Below are positions 60,833-64,000 of a DNA stretch of 64,000 nt, piece after piece (the first letter of the stretch is position 1; the number at the start of each line of letters is the position of its first letter). The DNA is taken from NCBI GenBank assembly GCA_012729635.1, contig JAAYCT010000039.1:47887-111886 (forward strand). Reading direction: 5' to 3'. Made by a program: the position numbers and the translations under genes. Below the pieces are notes generated by a model. The model had not been told where the DNA came from. It saw only the letters and a list, made by a program, of their open reading frames with translations, and ran no database searches. The DNA is from Clostridiaceae bacterium. Its GTDB lineage: Bacteria > Bacillota > Clostridia > Saccharofermentanales > Saccharofermentanaceae.

Positions 60833-62020
60833 ATGAAGGTGAATAAGGATCATAAGACGGAGAATTTCTCGCCCGAAATGCGCTTGATGCTTTTGTGTTC
60901 ATTAAAGCAAATGAGTAAAGAACAGATCGGTAAGGCACGGGAAATCATCTCCTCCGGCGTGGAACGGCATGCTTTCATCGAACTTATCGATCAACACCGC
61001 CTGATTCCCGTCGTTTGTAATCACATGTTTACGCATGCAGGACTTACCGCCGATGATCCCTTAATGAAGGAATTACGCGTTTTTCGAAATCGGAGGATGA
61101 TCCGCTCGCTGAAACTTGCATCCGCATGGGCGGAAATCAATGCCGCATTGAACGAGGCGGGGATTCGTGTGTTACAGTTAAAAGGTCCGGCGCTGTGCCT
61201 TCAGATCCACGGGGATATTCATTCGAGAATTTCCAAGGATTTGGATTTGCTCGTTGATCGGGATGACATCGATGAAGCGGATCGCGTTCTTCGAGCCGCT
61301 GAATATAAGCGGATCAGCCCATCTCCCGATTTAACACCGAAACAAATGAAAATGTGGCAAAAAAATCACCATCATTATTCCTATATCGGGGCGAATACCA
61401 TTAATATTGAGCTTCATTTCCGGCTTTCGACGTTTGTTTACGGCATATCCTTCGATATGCTTTGGAAAAACCGGAGAGTCGGCCGCTTCGGAAAAGCGGA
61501 GTATGCATATTTATCGCCGGAGGAGGAGCTCCTGTATTACGCGTACCACGGAGCGCAGCACGCATGGAACCGACTGCGTTGGTTGGTGGATATCGACGAA
61601 TTATTGCGCGCCGGGAACGCGAACCTCGACCATCTTGTTCGGCTAGCCCGGGAGCGCCGACAGACTCATGTGCTTTCGCAGGCGGTCCTCCTGTGTGAAC
61701 GGCTTTTTTTAAGTGATATTCCGGAAGCCTTACGCGAGACGGTAAACGATGATCCTTTGGGGAAACGCATCGCGGAGATGGCGATTCCGTTCATTTTGGC
61801 ATCCGAGGACGGGGCCGGAAATCTCGCATTAAAGAAATACGGATTATGGATTCAAAGGGGTTTTTCACAAAAGAGGAGGTTTATCGCGATGCATTTTCAA
61901 CCGCAGGAAAAGGATTTTCAGTCGGTGAAATTCGCGGATAAAGTTTTTTTCGCATATTATCCGGTACGGATTCTGAACTGGGCAAAAAAGAGGCTTTTCG
62001 GGAAACGGGGACAGAAGTGA
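60833..62020 (+). CDS. Nucleotidyltransferase-family protein (NTP_transf_5-like)
   Basis: 395 residues. The core reads VLQLKGPALCLQIHGDIHSRISKDLDLLVDRDDIDEADRVL: a DLDLLV pair of acidic residues as in minimal nucleotidyltransferases. The later IELHFRLS and HHHYSYIG segments and EELLYYAYHGAQHAWNRLRWLVDIDELL complete the family pattern. Members are frequent in lasso-peptide and related RiPP clusters beside B2, HPr-kinase-like and PqqD genes; their exact role is not settled and may be peptide tailoring. 22 bp after the exporter gene, with a clear site (GGGGGAAAC) before ATG 60833. Confidence 0.85.
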   Translation: MKVNKDHKTENFSPEMRLMLLCSLKQMSKEQIGKAREIISSGVERHAFIELIDQHRLIPVVCNHMFTHAGLTADDPLMKELRVFRNRRMIRSLKLASAWAEINAALNEAGIRVLQLKGPALCLQIHGDIHSRISKDLDLLVDRDDIDEADRVLRAAEYKRISPSPDLTPKQMKMWQKNHHHYSYIGANTINIELHFRLSTFVYGISFDMLWKNRRVGRFGKAEYAYLSPEEELLYYAYHGAQHAWNRLRWLVDIDELLRAGNANLDHLVRLARERRQTHVLSQAVLLCERLFLSDIPEALRETVNDDPLGKRIAEMAIPFILASEDGAGNLALKKYGLWIQRGFSQKRRFIAMHFQPQEKDFQSVKFADKVFFAYYPVRILNWAKKRLFGKRGQK

Positions 62021-62048
62021 CGACAGAAGCGGAGGTGAGTCCAAAATA

Positions 62049-62558
62049 ATGAGCGGGAGACTGGCTCGATTCATGAAGCTTTCCTCCTCAGACCGGCGTC
62101 TGCTCGCGGAAGCGTTTTTCGGCCATGCGAAAAGCCGATTCCTTATATTGACTGTTCCTTTTATAAAAATCGCAGAAGGTCTCGGAACCATGAACCATGA
62201 AACCGCTTCCGTGACCCGCGAGGAAAATCGACAAACGATCTATCGAATTTCTTGGGCGGTACGGGCGGCGGCCGGAAAAACACCCTGGGCGAGCAAATGT
62301 CTGGTCCAGGTCATGACGGCAAAAAGGATGATGAGAAAGCGGGGGATTGAAAGTACCGTTTATCTCGGAATCAAGAGGAAAAACGGCCGGGACATGGCAG
62401 CGCACGCATGGATCCGTTCCGGAGATGTTTATTTGACTCAGGTCAAAGGAAAGCGTGCCTTTACGGTTGTTTCCGTTTATGGAGACGAAACGGTTCCGCA
62501 AGCGAAAAACAACCGGTCAGACAGACCAATAAAACGGACGGAGAGAAATGATGCATAA
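62049..62558 (+). CDS. Lasso-peptide-type B2 protein (transglutaminase-fold leader peptidase)
   Basis: 169 residues; GGAGGTGA precedes ATG 62049. Family pattern: RLARFMKLSSSDRRLLAEAFF at the N-terminus, catalytic Cys in WASKCLVQVMTAKRMMRKRGI, catalytic His in MAAHAWIRSGDVYLT with a downstream acidic or polar third residue. B2 enzymes remove the leader peptide from lasso precursors, guided by the B1/PqqD-like protein. The 3' end overlaps the kinase gene by 11 bp. Confidence 0.9.
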   Translation: MSGRLARFMKLSSSDRRLLAEAFFGHAKSRFLILTVPFIKIAEGLGTMNHETASVTREENRQTIYRISWAVRAAAGKTPWASKCLVQVMTAKRMMRKRGIESTVYLGIKRKNGRDMAAHAWIRSGDVYLTQVKGKRAFTVVSVYGDETVPQAKNNRSDRPIKRTERNDA

Positions 62559-63465
62559 GACCAAAATTTACAGGGCGTACGGTCTGATGATCGAATCCGA
62601 AATTGAATTGCCGGAATTGATCGAGGATCAGGGTATTCCGGATGTGACCGTACGGATCGGAACGGTTCCGGAACTATCGGAAGCCAATACAGGTAAGTAT
62701 CAGCGAATTCGGGCAACCAAAGACGAGCTCCTCTTGACCGTTGAGGAGGTCGCACAATACTATGTCGAAAACGGAAAAAGCATCGTTGTTTGTCCGATTG
62801 AACCGATTGATGAATCCGCGATCCGGCTTTTCTTGCTGGGGTCCGCCTTCGGAGCGTTGCTTCAACAACGCGGATACTATGTGCTTCACGGGTCGGCCGT
62901 CGAATCCAAAGGAAAGGCGTACGTTTTTTCCGGACAGTCCGGCGCCGGAAAATCGACGCTTACGGCTACGCTGGCGATGAAAGGTTACCCGTTGATCGCG
63001 GATGATGTCTGTGCGATTGATGTGCGTCCGGGCAGCCCTCCGACGGTTCTTCCGGGTTTTCCGAGAATCAAGTTATGCAAGGATGCCGCGGAGCTTTTGG
63101 AAAAAGATTGCTCGGCGGCGCTTCCGGTTCGCGCCGGTTTTGAAAAATACAATTTTCCGGTCGGTGAAATCATCCAATCTCAGACCTATCCGATCGGAGG
63201 AATATTTATCCTGCGAAAAAACGAAAAGGATGGCGTGCGAATCGACCCGATAACCGGATTGCACCGGGTTCGCGTTCTTGTCCGGAATACGTATCGAAGG
63301 CAATTTATTAAAATCATAAGAGACGAGAAAAAGCTTCTGGAACAATGCGCATATATTTCGTCACAGGTTAGTCTGTATAGACTAAGTCGGGGCGTGACCG
63401 GGAGTTCGCCGGGTGAAATTGCTTTTTATTTGGAAAAAAACGGCTGGCTCGGATCGAGCATATAA
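62548..63465 (+). CDS. HPr-kinase-like protein of the RiPP cluster
   Basis: 305 residues. An N-terminal beta domain (YRAYGLMIESEIELPEL) is followed by a P-loop kinase region: FSGQSGAGKSTLTATLAMKG (Walker A) and LIADDVCAIDV (acidic catalytic/Walker B residues), as in HprK and its relatives. Homologues in lasso clusters can phosphorylate the precursor's C-terminal residue. LHGSAVE just before the P-loop is typical of this subgroup. It overlaps the B2 gene and is followed 50 bp later by the PqqD gene. Confidence 0.87.
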   Translation: MMHKTKIYRAYGLMIESEIELPELIEDQGIPDVTVRIGTVPELSEANTGKYQRIRATKDELLLTVEEVAQYYVENGKSIVVCPIEPIDESAIRLFLLGSAFGALLQQRGYYVLHGSAVESKGKAYVFSGQSGAGKSTLTATLAMKGYPLIADDVCAIDVRPGSPPTVLPGFPRIKLCKDAAELLEKDCSAALPVRAGFEKYNFPVGEIIQSQTYPIGGIFILRKNEKDGVRIDPITGLHRVRVLVRNTYRRQFIKIIRDEKKLLEQCAYISSQVSLYRLSRGVTGSSPGEIAFYLEKNGWLGSSI

Positions 63466-63515
63466 CGGAAGCGATGGATATGTTATTATTTTATTAGTTG
63501 AAGGGGGGGATTCAA

Positions 63516-63806
63516 ATGGACAATATTACGATGGAGTCAACGGTTTGCCGGACCGAAAGCATCGTCACTGCGGATATGGACGGAGAAACGGTCATGATGC
63601 ATGTCGAAAGCGGAAACTATTTCGGGTTGGGTGAAGTCGGATCGACGATATGGTCGATGTTGGAAGAGCCGATCAGAGTGCGTTCGATTGTTGACCGGTT
63701 ATCGGAATCTTACGATGTTGAGAGAGCGCGATGCGAAGCCGAAACCCTTGCGTTTCTCGTCGAGATGAGCACGCTGGGTATGATTGAAGAAATCGTATCC
63801 CAATAA
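63516..63806 (+). CDS. PqqD-family RiPP recognition protein (B1-like)
   Basis: 96 residues from ATG 63516 (GGGGGG about 8 nt upstream). The small winged-helix RRE fold is recognisable: MHVESGNYFGLGEVGSTIWSMLEEPIRVRSIVDRLSESYDVERARCEAETLAFLVEMSTLGMIE. In lasso pathways such a protein binds the leader peptide and delivers it to B2. Last visible gene of the operon; its natural next partner, an asparagine-synthetase-like cyclase, is not in the window. Confidence 0.9.
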   Translation: MDNITMESTVCRTESIVTADMDGETVMMHVESGNYFGLGEVGSTIWSMLEEPIRVRSIVDRLSESYDVERARCEAETLAFLVEMSTLGMIEEIVSQ

Positions 63807-64000
63807 GCGAGTCCGGTTTCATGGAAGGAAATTCCGGAGGAGATATACATAAATAAGAAGAGATGATTCTTGCGGGTGAATTGTAAAATGAAGTGACGCA
63901 AAAGAAATAAAGATGTCCCACGAGGACGATCTCACATACAATGTTAAGTGACCAAACCAAACACGCAGGAGGCATCCCGTGGGACACGAACATTGTAACG
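63807..64000. other. End of window: paired inverted repeats and a possible gene start
   Basis: GGAGGAG at about 63826 is not followed by a usable start codon. Two arm pairs occur in interleaved order: TGTCCCAC (63914-63921) with GTGGGACA (63979-63986), and ACAATGTT (63938-63945) with AACATTGT (63989-63996). A GTG at 63979 follows AGGAGG and could start a gene (MGHEHCN...), cut by the window end. The setting could be the edge of a mobile element; too little is visible to say. Confidence 0.4.

Overview
The window looks like chromosomal DNA from a carbohydrate-degrading anaerobe of the Bacillota (Clostridia-like). Evidence: AAGGAGG-type ribosome-binding sites with frequent TTG/GTG starts, pyruvate formate-lyase with its activase, FeoAB under a DtxR-type box, RNase J, a LiaF-like protein, and a Gram-positive exosortase (XrtG) locus. 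I cannot name a genus. I saw no rRNA, tRNA or CRISPR array.

Layout. 0-4 kb: the 3' end of a Rel-type (p)ppGpp synthetase/hydrolase, RNase J and an SH3/SleB-type cell-wall hydrolase. 4-7.6 kb: pflB-pflA and a small membrane protein. 7.6-14.7 kb (minus strand): a GH13 glucosidase, a GH36 alpha-galactosidase and a GPH-type sugar symporter form an alpha-galactoside/alpha-glucoside operon, followed by a beta-lactamase-fold serine hydrolase. 14.9-17.3 kb: feoAB with a clear promoter and operator. 17.4-20.9 kb: two membrane GGDEF/HD-GYP proteins. 21-24 kb: thermonuclease-like lipoprotein, MsrAB fusion, LytTR regulator and LiaF-like protein.

24.1-31.5 kb (minus strand) is an XrtG locus: a zinc-site-only PTPS-like protein, a membrane protein with a degenerate GGDEF domain, a GT2 glycosyltransferase, the exosortase, its presumed Firmicu-CTERM substrate, and a 1000-residue membrane protein with a second PTPS-like domain at its N-terminus. 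Divergent from it are GtrA, a DPM1-like glycosyltransferase and a UDP-GlcNAc 2-epimerase (31.7-34.1 kb), so the region appears devoted to surface glycan and surface protein. A cytoplasmic GH43, a DUF4126 membrane protein and a GuaA that has lost its glutaminase active site follow.

37.2-49.6 kb is accessory: a twice-repeated 95-bp hairpin element, a 21-bp tandem repeat, orphan surface proteins and lipoproteins, and two 3' fragments of an ftsX-type permease gene that bracket an AT-rich island. After these comes an intact TetR-ABC-FtsX operon with two perfect operators in its promoter. 50-56.4 kb: a DUF937 protein with a histone-H1-like tail, an acyl-CoA synthetase and a membrane-anchored GH5 cellulase with binding domains. 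56.5-58.8 kb: an orphan McrB-like AAA+ protein with two EVE/PUA-like modules and no McrC beside it. 59-63.8 kb: ABC exporter, nucleotidyltransferase-like protein, B2 transglutaminase-fold peptidase, HPr-kinase-like protein and PqqD/B1, which is a lasso-peptide-type RiPP maturation set without a visible precursor or cyclase. The window ends in a short region with paired inverted repeats and a possible start of another gene.
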